This document shows, in pieces, positions 45,493-56,519 of a stretch of DNA of 64,000 bases. Position 1 is the first letter of the stretch, and every line of letters begins with the position of its first letter. The position numbers and the translations under genes were made by a program. Where the stretch lies: NCBI GenBank assembly GCA_964034945.1, contig OZ035960.1:44869002-44933001 (forward strand), written 5' to 3'. The notes beneath the pieces are model-generated. The model saw only the letters and a program-made list of their open reading frames with translations, did no database searches and was not told the origin of the DNA. The stretch comes from Chrysopilus asiliformis (taxonomy: Eukaryota > Arthropoda > Insecta > Diptera > Rhagionidae).

Positions 45493-46461
45493 TATTTTTT
45501 GGATTTTTCGATTCCTAATAAAGTAGTTTAAGAACGACAACATGACATAAAATGGCAATAAACGTCATCATTATTTTAAGAATAAAAATTGCTGTTTGTG
45601 TCTGATCGTTAAGTCAACAACAGAAGTGTGGCCGATGTTCTGAGGGGGCCAAATTATACTTCAAGTCAAATTATACTTCGGGCCAAAACTTGACTAACAA
45701 TTTTTCCTTCCTTTGTTTACTAATTTAAAAACATTCAATCATTCGCTAGGAGAAATCCGGTACAAATGAATAGAAAATTGGTTTCGAGAGAAGACATATG
45801 AAGTCGAAATCCTTAATTTGACCTATCAAACCATTGTCAATTTCACCGAAAAAAAATATGTACGAAAGAAACAAAAATTCTTTGTCGCAATTTCTTTTAC
45901 AAATTCAAACATTTTCAACCGCGTAAAAGTGAATCCGCGTAGCGCGAGACGTGTATGTCTGACGGTGCACTGTACTTATTTACGCAGGAGTCTAATTTAA
46001 AGAATTTTGAATCAAAATATCAATCCCCATTATCTTAAAATGGAATTTTCCAATATTTTACATCACAAACAGATTTTATTGTAATGTACCCATCACACCC
46101 GTTAATAAACATTTATGCAATAATTCTCCAGAATTTATTACCTTTAATTCGCAAATATCGAAAATAGAAATTCTCTATGTTCAGAGAATTCCGGAAATAG
46201 TTTATTATTATTAACATATCAAATAACACAATCAGATGACTATGAAAACAAGAACATGTGGTATCTATTAATTACATTGAAGAATTCATTCCTTGTGCCT
46301 TTTAATTAGATGATACTCCAATTACTGACATATCAGAGAATCGTCATTTTTTTTCAAACATAATAAAGCATGCAAAATAGAATGTAAAGCGAAAACTTAA
46401 TTTAATAGACAAAGCATATATCAAATATCGATTCCACTTTTCCCAAACGTAGTAAAAAAAA
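45493..46461. other. AT-rich intergenic DNA, nothing recognised
   Basis: No gene, and no repeat recognised beyond short AT-rich words. It ends at the CTGA terminus (minus strand) of family D copy 1. Confidence 0.4.
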
Positions 46462-48662
46462 TCAGTTGTGGTCAACACAAAACTTTCTTCTACAAAATCT
46501 ACGACCCTGTGCAATTTACGTTATAGCCATGTCGTATTGTCAACCCAATACAACCTCCCAATAAATTGTTGGTTCATCCAAAAATATTAAAAACGTACAA
46601 AATTTGAGATAACTTGAGAACGGTAAAAGATATCAATTTACGGTATATGGCAAAAATGTAGAAAATGTTAACATCTTTAATTATTCTTTTAACTGATTTG
46701 TCGAAAAACCGTTAGTTTGCAAATTATTCGCAAAAATATGATTTTTTACATATTAATGAAAATATCTCAATAACGGTAAAAGATAACGGATAACGGTAAA
46801 AGACAGAATTGTGCAGAATGTTATTCTCATTAATTCACTTCATACATTCAGTCAGCAAAAACCCGTTAATTTTCGAGATAATCGCAAAAAACTGTTTTTT
46901 GGAAATAACGGTTTATCTCGATAACAGGTTGAGATATCGAGTTATAGCTAAAGACAAAAGTGTGGGAAATTTTATTTTCTCCAAGTTTTGTCATACATCA
47001 GGCCACTAAAAAACGCGTAGTTTGGGAGTAAATCGAGAAAAACGAAATTGCGATTTTTGAAAAACCGCCATTTTGGATACTTCCGGTTAACGGATTTTCA
47101 TAGGATCGTCCCATTTCAGGACCCAACATGCCTATAAAATTTCATGGCGCTAGCTCTGTTAGTTTTTGAGAAATCTTGTACACAGACTGACAGACAGACT
47201 GACAGACTGACAGACTGACAGACAGACTGACAGACTGACAGACTGACAGACTGACAGACTGACAGACTGACAGACTGACAGACTGACAGACTGACAGACT
47301 GACAGACTGACAGACTGACAGACTGACAGACTGACAGACTGACAGACTGACAGACTGACAGACTGACAGACTGACAGACTGACAGACTGACAGACTGACA
47401 GACTGACAGACTGACAGACTGACAGACTGACAGACTGACAGACTGACAGACTGACAGACTGACAGACTGACAGACTGACAGACTGACAGACTGACAGACT
47501 GACAGACTGACAGACTGACAGACTGACAGACTGACAGACTGACAGACTGACAGACTGACAGACTGACAGACTGACAGACTGACAGACTGACAGACTGACA
47601 GACTGACAGACTGACAGACTGACAGACTGACAGACTGACAGACTGACAGACTGACAGACTGACAGACTGACAGACTGACAGACTGACAGACTGACAGACT
47701 GACAGACTGACAGACTGACAGACTGACAGACTGACAGACTGACAGACTGACAGACTGACAGACTGACAGACTGACAGACTGACAGACTGACAGACTGACA
47801 GACTGACAGACTGACAGACTGACAGACTGACAGACTGACAGACTGACAGACTGACAGACTGACAGACTGACAGACTGACAGACTGACAGACTGACAGACT
47901 GACAGACTGACAGACTGACAGACTGACAGACTGACAGACTGACAGACTGACAGACTGACAGACTGACAGACTGACAGACTGACAGACTGACAGACTGACA
48001 GACTGACAGACTGACAGACTGACAGACTGACAGACTGACAGACTGACAGACTGACAGACTGACAGACTGACAGACTGACAGACTGACAGACTGACAGACT
48101 GACAGACTGACAGACTGACAGACTGACAGACTGACAGACTGACAGACTGACAGACTGACAGACTGACAGACTGACAGACTGACAGACTGACAGACTGACA
48201 GACTGACAGACTGACAGACTGACAGACTGACAGACTGACAGACTGACAGACTGACAGACTGACAGACTGACAGACTGACAGACTGACAGACTGACAGACT
48301 GACAGACTGACAGACTGACAGACTGACAGACTGACAGACTGACAGACTGACAGACTGACAGACTGACAGACTGACAGACTGACAGACTGACAGACTGACA
48401 GACTGACAGACTGACAGACTGACAGACTGACAGACTGACAGACTGACAGACTGACAGACTGACAGACTGACAGACTGACAGACTGACAGACTGACAGACT
48501 GACAGACTGACAGACTGACAGACTGACAGACAGAAAGACATTTTTTAAATATGACTCCAATCGACTCAGGAGTGATCGGGAAATGTTTTTTAGGCAAAAT
48601 TAAGAGGTCGAAATTTTTCATGAATACAATACTTTATTATACTCCGTAGAAGAAAGTAAAAA
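46462..48662 (-). repeat. Family D repeat (HINE-like), copy D1, with a giant octamer array
   Basis: Read on the minus strand it starts ACTTTCTTCTACGGAGTATA then AAAGTATTGTATTCATG. It carries the octamer array, then GCTAGCGCCATGAAATTT and repeated ACGGTTT/ATCTCGA words, and ends GTTGACCACAACTGA followed by T. ACTTTCTTCTAC at the start and GTAGAAGAAAGT near the end are perfect 12-bp inverted repeats. The same layout, with a short GTCY array, is seen in family C. Copy D2 lies at 53734-57260 in the opposite orientation. Confidence 0.75.
47183..48533. repeat. Octamer microsatellite (GACAGACT)n, about 1.35 kb
   Basis: About 168 head-to-tail copies of GACAGACT, with variant units (GACAGACA) only at the two edges. 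Eight bases per unit and no stop in any of the three minus-strand frames produce spurious open frames of 460-501 codons reading S-V-C-Q-S-V-S-L. It is not a protein gene and, having no spacers, not a CRISPR array. Confidence 0.95.
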
Positions 48663-48663
48663 T

Positions 48664-49523
48664 ACGGTCCTAATAAATAAAGTTTATTTCGTTTCAATAT
48701 TTTTTTGTGAACACAATATGCGAAAAAACTTAACAAATTAACAAAACAGTTAATCAAAAAATGCATGCAATCGCACATAGTTAACATGTCGAATATCCTT
48801 CTAATCGAGATAAAATTGATGGCTAAATTTCTTTACTATGGTAAAAGTTATTTGATATACGTCATAAATTTTCTAATTAATTTAAATTCTTCCTAGAAAT
48901 TGGCCATAATTTTAAACCTTTATACAAGCTAGAGAATATTAAATTTCCTTCCTCAAATATATCATACCAGAGCCATTACATTTTAATATTTACAAGTAGA
49001 TGCGAAATATCTCTAGATCAGAAAAATGATAATGATTTTAATTAGCTTAACGACTTAAAAGTAATCACTCCCTAAAGGATATTTCATAAAGTATATACTA
49101 ATATTTAAGGAGTATTATCGCTAAAATGTCACGTAATTAAAATTTTGTAGTTCATTGTATCATCTTAATGATTTACACCCCCCGTTAGATTAGTTAAGTG
49201 CCGATAAAATTTCACACAAAATTGTCATACTGGGATGATTAGATTAGTAAGCTATCTAAATTAGATTGGGACCTAATTATAGATGATTTGATAAGCGATA
49301 TGAGATAAAGTCCTTCAAATGCATTAAAACCAGACACAATTACTCAAATTTATGTCGAAATTCATAATTCCCATGAAAAATATCTTTCCAAGTATTACTG
49401 GCAGTGCAGATAATAAGCAAACGAGTCTTCAACATAATATGATTAATACAAAATTAATTTATTTGAAAAAGAACTGCTTTTAATATCAAATCAATAAATA
49501 TTTAACAAAATTTTGCAAATTTC
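48664..49523. other. AT-rich intergenic DNA, nothing recognised
   Basis: Lies between family D copy 1 and the Harbinger element. No domain-bearing frame and no shared repeat noticed. Confidence 0.4.
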
Positions 49524-49842
49524 TTACAGCCTTATTAATAAAAAATCCCTAACACGGAGATAACTCACGTGCTAACTAACTCCGAGATAGCCAACTTATC
49601 CATTAGATAACTATTCTTATTAATAAAAAATTTTCCTCCATATAATAGCTAACTCGTATTTTATTTAAAAATTTAGCTGGAATACGGCAACCCTTGTGCC
49701 GAATTGTACCAAAAAATACGAAAATCTTTTACATTTAAGTCAAATTTTGGTTTTTTAAATCCGTTTCCTTGGAGACGATATTAAAATACGAGTGAAATTA
49801 GTGTTTTCATTTTGATTGTGATTGACTCCAAACTAATTACAA

Positions 49843-50751
49843 ATGGAAAATTTAAAAATTAAACGAAAGCGATCAGAAAATTGGTGTTCAAGTGACAAGG
49901 TAATATAATATAACAGCATAAATTGCATTTTTTTATTGGATCATTGTTTCTTCCAGTCTTTATTGCAAGAGTTATGTGCCGAGAACATTCGCATAATAGA
50001 AAGCAAAAATATCGACACAAACACGAATAAGATGAAGAGGGATCGCTGGGTACACATTATGAATTTGTAAGTAGAACCGTAAAAAGTATTTATTATTGCG
50101 AATTGATGTTTGAATTTATTTCTTTCTAGATTTAATAAAGCAAGCACAGTTATGCGGGATATATCACAACTTCAATTCCAATGGCGAGGAATGAAATGTA
50201 GGGCTAAACAAGCAGAGTCTTCATATCGGAAGAAAAGAAATGCCACAGGTGGTGGTCCACCTCCAACACCTCCAGGTCAGGAAGTTTCCAAAATTATAGA
50301 ACTGATACCAAATGAGTTTCAAATAGACTCCAACGAATTTGATAGTGATGTACAATGGCAACAGGTATTATTAGAATATATATCCTTTAATATTTGGTCT
50401 GGCTTAGTTATTACGAGATTTATTCTTTAGGGAAATGCAGAAAAGTTTGCTTCTTTGGAGGAAAGTATATTTTTGGAAGAGGAAATCCTGGTAGAACAAA
50501 ATAAAGAAAATGGCATCAATAAAAATAATACTAGTATTGCAAGCAACTCCAAAGGAAAGAAACGCAAAGCAGAAAATATTGTGAAGAGTAATGCAAAAGA
50601 GGACTGCCAAAAAGAGTTATTTGAATTAACAAAAAAACACATGATTGAAGAACACAAAAAGCGAATGGAGATTTTAAGTCTAGAAAAGTTATGTCGACAA
50701 CGGGAATTGGAGAAAATTGAGTTGCAAATAAATCAAACAAATCGGAATTAA
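49843..50751 (+). CDS. Harbinger accessory Myb/SANT-like DNA-binding protein, 240 aa, 4 exons
   Basis: Exons 49843-49899, 49957-50066, 50130-50364 and 50431-50751 (723 nt), GT-AG throughout with phases 0, 2, 0. Residues about 11-85 form the trihelix/Myb-SANT-like domain: NWCSSDKSLLQELC, KRDRWVHIMNLFNKAS and LQFQWRGMKCRAKQ carry the spaced tryptophans. A proline-rich loop (GGGPPPTPPG), a basic KGKKRKAEN stretch (likely nuclear signal) and a charged coiled-coil-like C-terminus (residues about 195-235) follow. In the family this protein binds the TIRs, carries the transposase into the nucleus and is needed for transposition. Its 3' end lies 134 bp from that of the transposase gene. Confidence 0.88.
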
Positions 50752-50884
50752 TTGTTTTATAAAATTCAAAAAAAATTTTAATGATATATTTATGTTATCA
50801 TTTAACAAAGAATTTATTTATTAAATACTAATAAAAATGAATTATGTATAATATATTGAAAGTTTTTTTAATTTTACAATCAAG

Positions 50885-52046
50885 TTATGAAAAATGTGTA
50901 TTAATAAATATTCTACGCACATTTTCATGAATTTGTAGATTCTCTTCTTCATTATGCTCTGGAAATGTTGAAGTTGCATTGGTTTCGAAGATATCATCTG
51001 AAAATAATTCAAAATTACAATAATTTTTTAAAGCAGAAAATATAATACAAACCCATTGTATCGTTGTACTCAATCGCCAGATTGTGTAAAACGGCCAAAG
51101 CCACAATGGTAGTTTTAACATTTTTCAGAGATCCTCGCATTCCCGAGAGTAAAATCCGAAATCTACTCTTCCAAACTCCAAAAGTTCTTTCAACTGTGTT
51201 TCTGGTGGCAATATGTGCAATGTTGTAATTTTCTTCTGCCGGATTTCTGGGATTTAACACAGGCGTAAAAAGATAGTTTGTGCATGCATAACCACCATCT
51301 CCTAGTAAACGGCCTCTGAATTCCCTAGTTTCTAGACGCTCCTTTATCCTGCTCTCTCTAAAAATTCTGGAATCATGGGTACTTCCACGCCAGTGAGCAA
51401 CAATATCCCTTATTCTTAAGTGGGCGTCACAAACAACTTGTGTGTTTATAGAAAAGTATCCTTTTCTATTCACATAATATTGCCCTGAATCACCTCCCTG
51501 CCTTTGAATTTTTATGTGAGTGCAGTCAATTGCGCCTATTACGTAAGGAAATCCTGCAATTCTTTTAAAATCATTTATTGTGTGAATCTGGTCTGAGCTA
51601 TTTTGTGGCATTTTGATTACATGTCTTGATTTAGATGCAAAAGCTCTAGCTACCCGAGCGCAAATTAAACTTAAGCTGGGTTGGCTGATACCATGAATGT
51701 CAGCACCATCGTCTTGAATCTGCAGCCGAAGTCAATTATTTTGTTAAATTTATTTTGAAACTAATAAAATCATATTTACCTCATTCCGACCCCAGCATCT
51801 TATGGCAGCCATAACTTGCAAATCAACTGAAATATGCCCGCCTCTTGTATCTCCATCGATATCTTCCCTCACAAGATTTATTAATTTCATCATTGCGTAC
51901 TTTTTTTTGAATTCAAATTCAGATAGCTCTACCATCGGATTAAAGCGTTTGTTATAAACTTTTTTTCTTCGGATGGGATCTGACGTATTTTCAAATGCGT
52001 TCAGCATTTCCAACCGAGTTAAATAATTATTAAAACTACACGCCAT
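50885..52046 (-). CDS. PIF/Harbinger DDE transposase (HARBI1-like), 348 aa, 3 exons
   Basis: Minus-strand exons are 52046-51780, 51719-51053 and 50997-50885 (1047 nt). Donors GAG|GTAAAT and G|GTTTGT, acceptors GGCTGCAG and TTTTCAG; start ATG at 52046, stop TAA at 50887-50885. The catalytic triad is present: D in VIGAIDCTHIKI, D in LLGDGGYA, E in RNTVERTFGVWKSRF. GSTHDSRIFRES is the usual conserved block between them. The N-terminal exon supplies the helical region with RCWGRNE. Length and motif order match HARBI1-type nucleases that cut at TWA sites. No stop or frameshift is seen, so it may be active. Confidence 0.93.
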
Positions 52047-52362
52047 TGTTTAATAATTCACTTTTTAAGCACTACAAAATCACAATAAAAGTTATCAACT
52101 CCTTAACTCGAGGAAATCGGTATGTTAGCTAACACAGAGTTAACTAACGTCAGTTAACTCTTAAAATTTTTTATTAATAAGAATTTCGAGTTATCCACTG
52201 CGTAAACCATTGATAAAAATTAACTAACGTTTATTAATAAGGCTGTTAATGTTTAGGAAAGTTGGAATTAGCTCTTTCCTCAGATTCAGCTGGGAAAATT
52301 TTGCAACCCGAAATTTTACAGAAATGTGCTTAATGGCTAACAACTAGATTGAAAGAAAAATA

Positions 52363-52640
52363 TTAGTTGTGTTCGACACAAAACTTTCCTCTGCAATATT
52401 TAGTTTTGGAAAAAATATGTAAAAAATTATATTTTTTTCAACTATGTACATATCTCAAGAACCGTTGAAGATACGTAAAAATCGTTAAATGAAAAAATGC
52501 AGGAAATTTTATTTTCTTTTTTTTTTGGTTGTGATTGTAGCTAACGTTGCTTTTCCAAAAGTTGGTAGAAAATTACGATTTTCGTAACATCCATTTACAA
52601 AAAATTTCAAGTCTAGCTTAACGCGTTCTCCAGAGTGAAT
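52363..52640 (-). repeat. Family C/D 3' end, partial
   Basis: Read on the minus strand it ends GTTTTGTGTCGAACACAACTAA followed by T, a CTAA version of the CTRR terminus preceded by a hairpin (TTGTGT and ACACAA). Upstream it carries AACGCGTTAAGC and ACGATTTTTACGTATCTTC. The microsatellite half is missing. Confidence 0.5.
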
Positions 52641-52816
52641 TTAACAAAAGAAAATTATTTAATTGCATATTTAAGAAAAATATTAGTTTATTCGTTTTAC
52701 GAGTAACATTTCTCCCCCGGTTAGTTGTAACGACGACGGCTTATAGAGTTAGAGACACAGTCCATGTCTAACATCTAAGACCACTAATTTAGCCACCCAT
52801 CCGTAGTGCGAACAAT

Positions 52817-53062
52817 ATATCGTCGGCTAAAAGTGAAATTGTGCTAAGTCCATTTGGTATAATTTTCCAGAAGAGCAATGAAAACCTTGTTAAATCGTTT
52901 TAATTCTCTTTCAATAGCACTGAGTTTTCTTTAAATGAGAATTAAATTGGGCTCAGTTTTCTTTAAATTAAAATTAAAACGATTTAACAAGGTTTTTTAT
53001 TGCTCTTCTGTCAAATTTGGTATAATGGACTTAGCACAATTTCACCTTTAGCCGACGATATA
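52817..53062. repeat. Inverted repeat with ~100-bp arms
   Basis: The left arm TATATCGTCGGCTAAAAGTG, GTGCTAAGTCCAT, AGAAGAGCAATGAAAACCTT, TTAAATCGTTTTAATT is matched in inverse order by the right arm. A short core, TTGGTATAA, runs in the opposite sense in one arm. It is probably a small foldback element. No TSD identified. Confidence 0.6.
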
Positions 53063-53430
53063 CGTTTTAAAAACATGAAAAAAATCCAGAAATATCTTTT
53101 GTAGCAATTTTTCAGAAAATATAGTTATACTAACAGTACAATCGATTGCAAATTTTAAAAATTTGGCTTAGATTCGTGGTCAGGAAATTAAAAATCCACC
53201 TAATGTCGTTTTTCTTGAGATTAAAGGGGGAAAAAGATATTCGCGTTACAGGACCTTAACGAATTTTCCCGAATATGGAACTAAGCACAATCGCTTTTTT
53301 GTCTCTAAAAACATTTTAGAAATAGTTTGTAAGAATTTAGACAATTTCCGCGTTCCTTCGCAAAGTAGCAATTAAGTTGTCTTGTAGATAAACAGGTACT
53401 CTATTCATCGAGTATAAGCTATCTAGTCAC

Positions 53431-53733
53431 TAGCTTGCATACCCGTCTTTGCCGGGTTAAGTTTTTTTAATTTTTTTTATGGTCTATGTTGGAGCTAAAC
53501 TTCAGGCTAATCGGCTCGGTAGTTTCCCCGCGAAAGGGTAACATAGAGGAAGAGCTAAGTTTCGAGATCACTTTACCCCCTCCCCTTACTCCCCCCACCA
53601 CTCGGGCTACTTTTCCGTGTGCCTATGTTGGAACCAGAACTACCACAGACACTCATGCCAAATTTCAAGTCAATCGGTTCAGCCGTTTGTGCGTGAAAGA
53701 GGAACAGACAGACAGACAGACACCAACTCATTT
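53431..53733 (+). mobile_element. Family B retroelement 3' end, copy B1 (tail displaced to 57261-57283)
   Basis: Starts CTAGCTTGCATACCCGTC, then GCCGGGTTAAG, TATGTTGGAACCAGAACTAC, CAAATTTCAAGTCAATCGGT, a CAGA microsatellite and ACACCAACTCATTT. The expected tail TATATATTAGTATGAT is missing here and reappears after family D copy 2 at 57264-57283, showing that D2 inserted into B1. Probably the 3' part of a non-LTR element or SINE, judging by the short tail repeat. Confidence 0.65.
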
Positions 53734-54097
53734 TTACTTTCTTCTACGGAGTATAATAAAGTAGGGGAGGGTGGGGTATTCTGGACCGCTTTTTCATTTT
53801 GGCTAAAAAATCGTAAAAAAATAACTTTTTCTGAAAATTTCAAAGCTTGAATTTGTAGTACGATAAATAACCTCTCTTTGGGTCACAGCAGTTCGGTCAA
53901 ATTGTATTAAATTATACAAGTTTTATCAGTTGGCGCAAAAATGGCGTTTTTGCGATTTTGAAAAATCTCGGGGTATTGTGGACCACTTTGTAAATCGATT
54001 AAAAATGGAAAAATGTGATAGACAAACTTTTTTTTTTGATTCATATATTTATTATATAACAGACAAAGTGAAATGAAGTGAAAAATTGCAATGAAAA

Positions 54098-54437
54098 TCA
54101 GTCCGAAACGCAATGTTCGCAAGTCCAGTAACTTGCAGTCATTCCGGAGCATCCCAAGTGAACAGCTCGATCGCACACGTTGCAATGGATGGTATTTCGG
54201 CGGTTCATTTTTTTTGGCATATTTTTCTTACAAATTATGCAGAAATCGATGTATTCTTCCACCTCACAATAGGTTGAAGATGGTTGTTTCTTCTGTGATG
54301 TCTTCGATTTGACACGATCTTTTTGCTTTTTCGATTATGGTTTATCACCTTTTCTCTCCAATCTCTTTCGCTTCATATCAGCCTTCTCACGAAGGTCATT
54401 TACATCCTCTGGCGATGTCAAAACGGCCGATTTAGAA
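54098..54437 (-). pseudogene. Transposase C-terminal fragment with PHD finger (pogo-like)
   Basis: On the minus strand, KSAVLTSPEDVNDLREKADM leads through a basic linker (one in-frame TAA, after ERKGDKP) into a Cys4-His-Cys3 PHD finger: FCIICKK, HCNVCDRAVHLGCSG, YWTCEHC. It ends at TGA 54098-54100. A C-terminal PHD finger after a 'vlTS.pe...l.ek' linker is typical of insect pogo-type DDE_1 transposases. The catalytic core and N-terminus are lost at the family B insertion and beyond it. The premature stop makes it a pseudogene. Confidence 0.72.
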
Positions 54438-54832
54438 ACTAGCTTGTATACCCGTCGTTGCCGGGTTAAGCTTTTTGTCTAAATTTTAAAATACGAAGAA
54501 AACCGGAAAGAACTTAAAAACTTTTTAATGGGTCTATGTTGGGGCTGGACCGACGACGAACATCTATGCCAAATTTCAGGCCAATCGGTTCAGTAGTTTC
54601 CCCACGAAAGAGTAACATAGAGGGAAAACTAAGTTTCGAAATCACTTTACCCCCTCCCCTTACTCCCCCCACTCCTCGCGCTACTTTTTCGTATGCCTAT
54701 GTTGGAACCAGAACTACCACAGATACTCATGCCAAATTTCAAGTCAATCGGTTCAGCAGTTTTTGCGTGAAAGAGGAACAGACAGACAGACAGACAGACA
54801 CCAACTCATTTGTATATATGTATTAGTATGAT
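54438..54832 (+). mobile_element. Family B retroelement 3' end, copy B2, complete tail
   Basis: Starts ACTAGCTTGTATACCCGTCG and ends CACCAACTCATTTGTATATA then TTAGTATGAT. It has the (CAGA)n stretch at 54778-54799. It is inserted into the pogo-like element, interrupting its transposase fragment. Confidence 0.7.
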
Positions 54833-55423
54833 TGCCGAAAATCTAATGCTGTGTTTTTGCATGAAAAAACACTTATATGCATCAAATACACGAAGTTTGC
54901 TTGTCAAATGTCAAGAATTGAGTGGTCCATAATTCCCCGACAAAAGTGGTCCACAATTCCCCGAACGCTCTTTTTTACAATATGGCAGCTATTAGTAACA
55001 CAATGCAAACTTCATGCAAAATTTTTTGTCAGTGTCGAATGCTTAAGGCTCCGTGAATATTATCAATATATTTACTTGAGTTGATTCTCGAAAAATGTGG
55101 TTAAATTTAAGCGAAACACAAAGTGAAAAAAAAAAATTCGAAGTATCACTTTTCTATTTGCTATCGAAGCGAGGTGATAGTGCGTATACACAAGTCGAGT
55201 ACTGTTAGGAAAATTAGCTTAACATGAGGCAAACTGATTACAGTTATTTGCAGCTACCAACCACTACTAGGGGAAACAAAATGACGCTGGTCCGCAATTC
55301 CCCGTGGTCCAGAATACCCCAGTTTCCCCTATTGTATTCATGAAAAATTTCGACCTCTTAATTTTGCCTAAAAAACATTTCCCGATCACTCCTGAGTCGA
55401 TTGGAGTCATATTTAAAAAATGT

Positions 55424-56519
55424 CTTTCTGTCTGTCAGTCTGTCTGTCAGTCTTGTAGTCTGTCAGTCTGTCAGTCTGTCAGTCTGTCAGTCTGTCAGTC
55501 TGTCAGTCTGTCAGTCTGTCAGTCTGTCAGTCTGTCAGTCTGTCAGTCTGTCAGTCTGTCAGTCTGTCAGTCTGTCAGTCTGTCAGTCTGTCAGTCTGTC
55601 AGTCTGTCAGTCTGTCAGTCTGTCAGTCTGTCAGTCTGTCAGTCTGTCAGTCTGTCAGTCTGTCAGTCTGTCAGTCTGTCAGTCTGTCAGTCTGTCAGTC
55701 TGTCAGTCTGTCAGTCTGTCAGTCTGTCAGTCTGTCAGTCTGTCAGTCTGTCAGTCTGTCAGTCTGTCAGTCTGTCAGTCTGTCAGTCTGTCAGTCTGTC
55801 AGTCTGTCAGTCTGTCAGTCTGTCAGTCTGTCAGTCTGTCAGTCTGTCAGTCTGTCAGTCTGTCAGTCTGTCAGTCTGTCAGTCTGTCAGTCTGTCAGTC
55901 TGTCAGTCTGTCAGTCTGTCAGTCTGTCAGTCTGTCAGTCTGTCAGTCTGTCAGTCTGTCAGTCTGTCAGTCTGTCAGTCTGTCAGTCTGTCAGTCTGTC
56001 AGTCTGTCAGTCTGTCAGTCTGTCAGTCTGTCAGTCTGTCAGTCTGTCAGTCTGTCAGTCTGTCAGTCTGTCAGTCTGTCAGTCTGTCAGTCTGTCAGTC
56101 TGTCAGTCTGTCAGTCTGTCAGTCTGTCAGTCTGTCAGTCTGTCAGTCTGTCAGTCTGTCAGTCTGTCAGTCTGTCAGTCTGTCAGTCTGTCAGTCTGTC
56201 AGTCTGTCAGTCTGTCAGTCTGTCAGTCTGTCAGTCTGTCAGTCTGTCAGTCTGTCAGTCTGTCAGTCTGTCAGTCTGTCAGTCTGTCAGTCTGTCAGTC
56301 TGTCAGTCTGTCAGTCTGTCAGTCTGTCAGTCTGTCAGTCTGTCAGTCTGTCAGTCTGTCAGTCTGTCAGTCTGTCAGTCTGTCAGTCTGTCAGTCTGTC
56401 AGTCTGTCAGTCTGTCAGTCTGTCAGTCTGTCAGTCTGTCAGTCTGTCAGTCTGTCAGTCTGTCAGTCTGTCAGTCTGTCAGTCTGTCAGTCTGTCAGTC
56501 TGTCAGTCTGTCAGTCTGT
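55424..56519. repeat. Octamer microsatellite (GTCTGTCA)n, about 1.1 kb
   Basis: About 137 copies of the same octamer as at 47183-48533, in the opposite orientation. There is one variant patch near the left edge (55444-55460, with TCTTGTAG). All three + frames are open through the array, so the 412- and 473-codon frames there are artefacts. Confidence 0.95.

Larger units (their letters stand above)
49527..52245. mobile_element. Complete PIF/Harbinger transposon, apparently autonomous
   Basis: The ends CAGCCTTATTAATAAA and TTTATTAATAAGGCTG are a 16-bp TIR, flanked by TTA on both sides (49524-49526 and 52246-52248), the TWA target of the superfamily. Subterminal words TTCTTATTAATAAAAAATTT and GTTAACTAAC/GTGCTAACTAAC recur at both ends. 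Inside are two convergent spliced genes, a Myb/SANT-like protein on + and a DDE transposase on -, both open throughout with consistent splice phases. The total of 2719 bp is a normal full length. Confidence 0.93.
53764..55329 (-). mobile_element. pogo-like TA-flanked element with GGGG...CTGGGGTATTCTGGACC termini
   Basis: The left end is TA-GGGGAGGGTGGGGTATTC. The right end is GAATACCCCAGTTTCCCC-TA (TA at 53762-53763 and 55330-55331). The empty site is visible in copy D1 at 48630-48631 (ACAA-TA-CTTTAT), confirming a TA duplication. The word GGGGTATTCTGGACC or variants (TGGTCCATAATTCCCC, GGTCCACAATTCCCC) recurs at about 53774, 53971, 54925, 54949, 55289 and 55305. It keeps only the C-terminal end of a transposase (54098-54437, minus strand) and is split by family B copy B2. 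Confidence 0.82.

Noticed and set aside
47116..48621. Open frames of 460-501 codons on the minus strand (S-V-C-Q-S-V-S-L repeats)
   Set aside because: They are translations of a pure octamer microsatellite. All three frames of the strand are open at once and the flanks are repeat DNA, so no protein is implied.
53486..53764. Proline/threonine-rich open frame shared with 54536-54826
   Set aside because: It is a chance translation of the family B non-coding 3' region, conserved only because the DNA repeat is.
47183..56519. Octamer arrays as CRISPR-like arrays
   Set aside because: Units are contiguous, with no spacers, in a eukaryotic genome.
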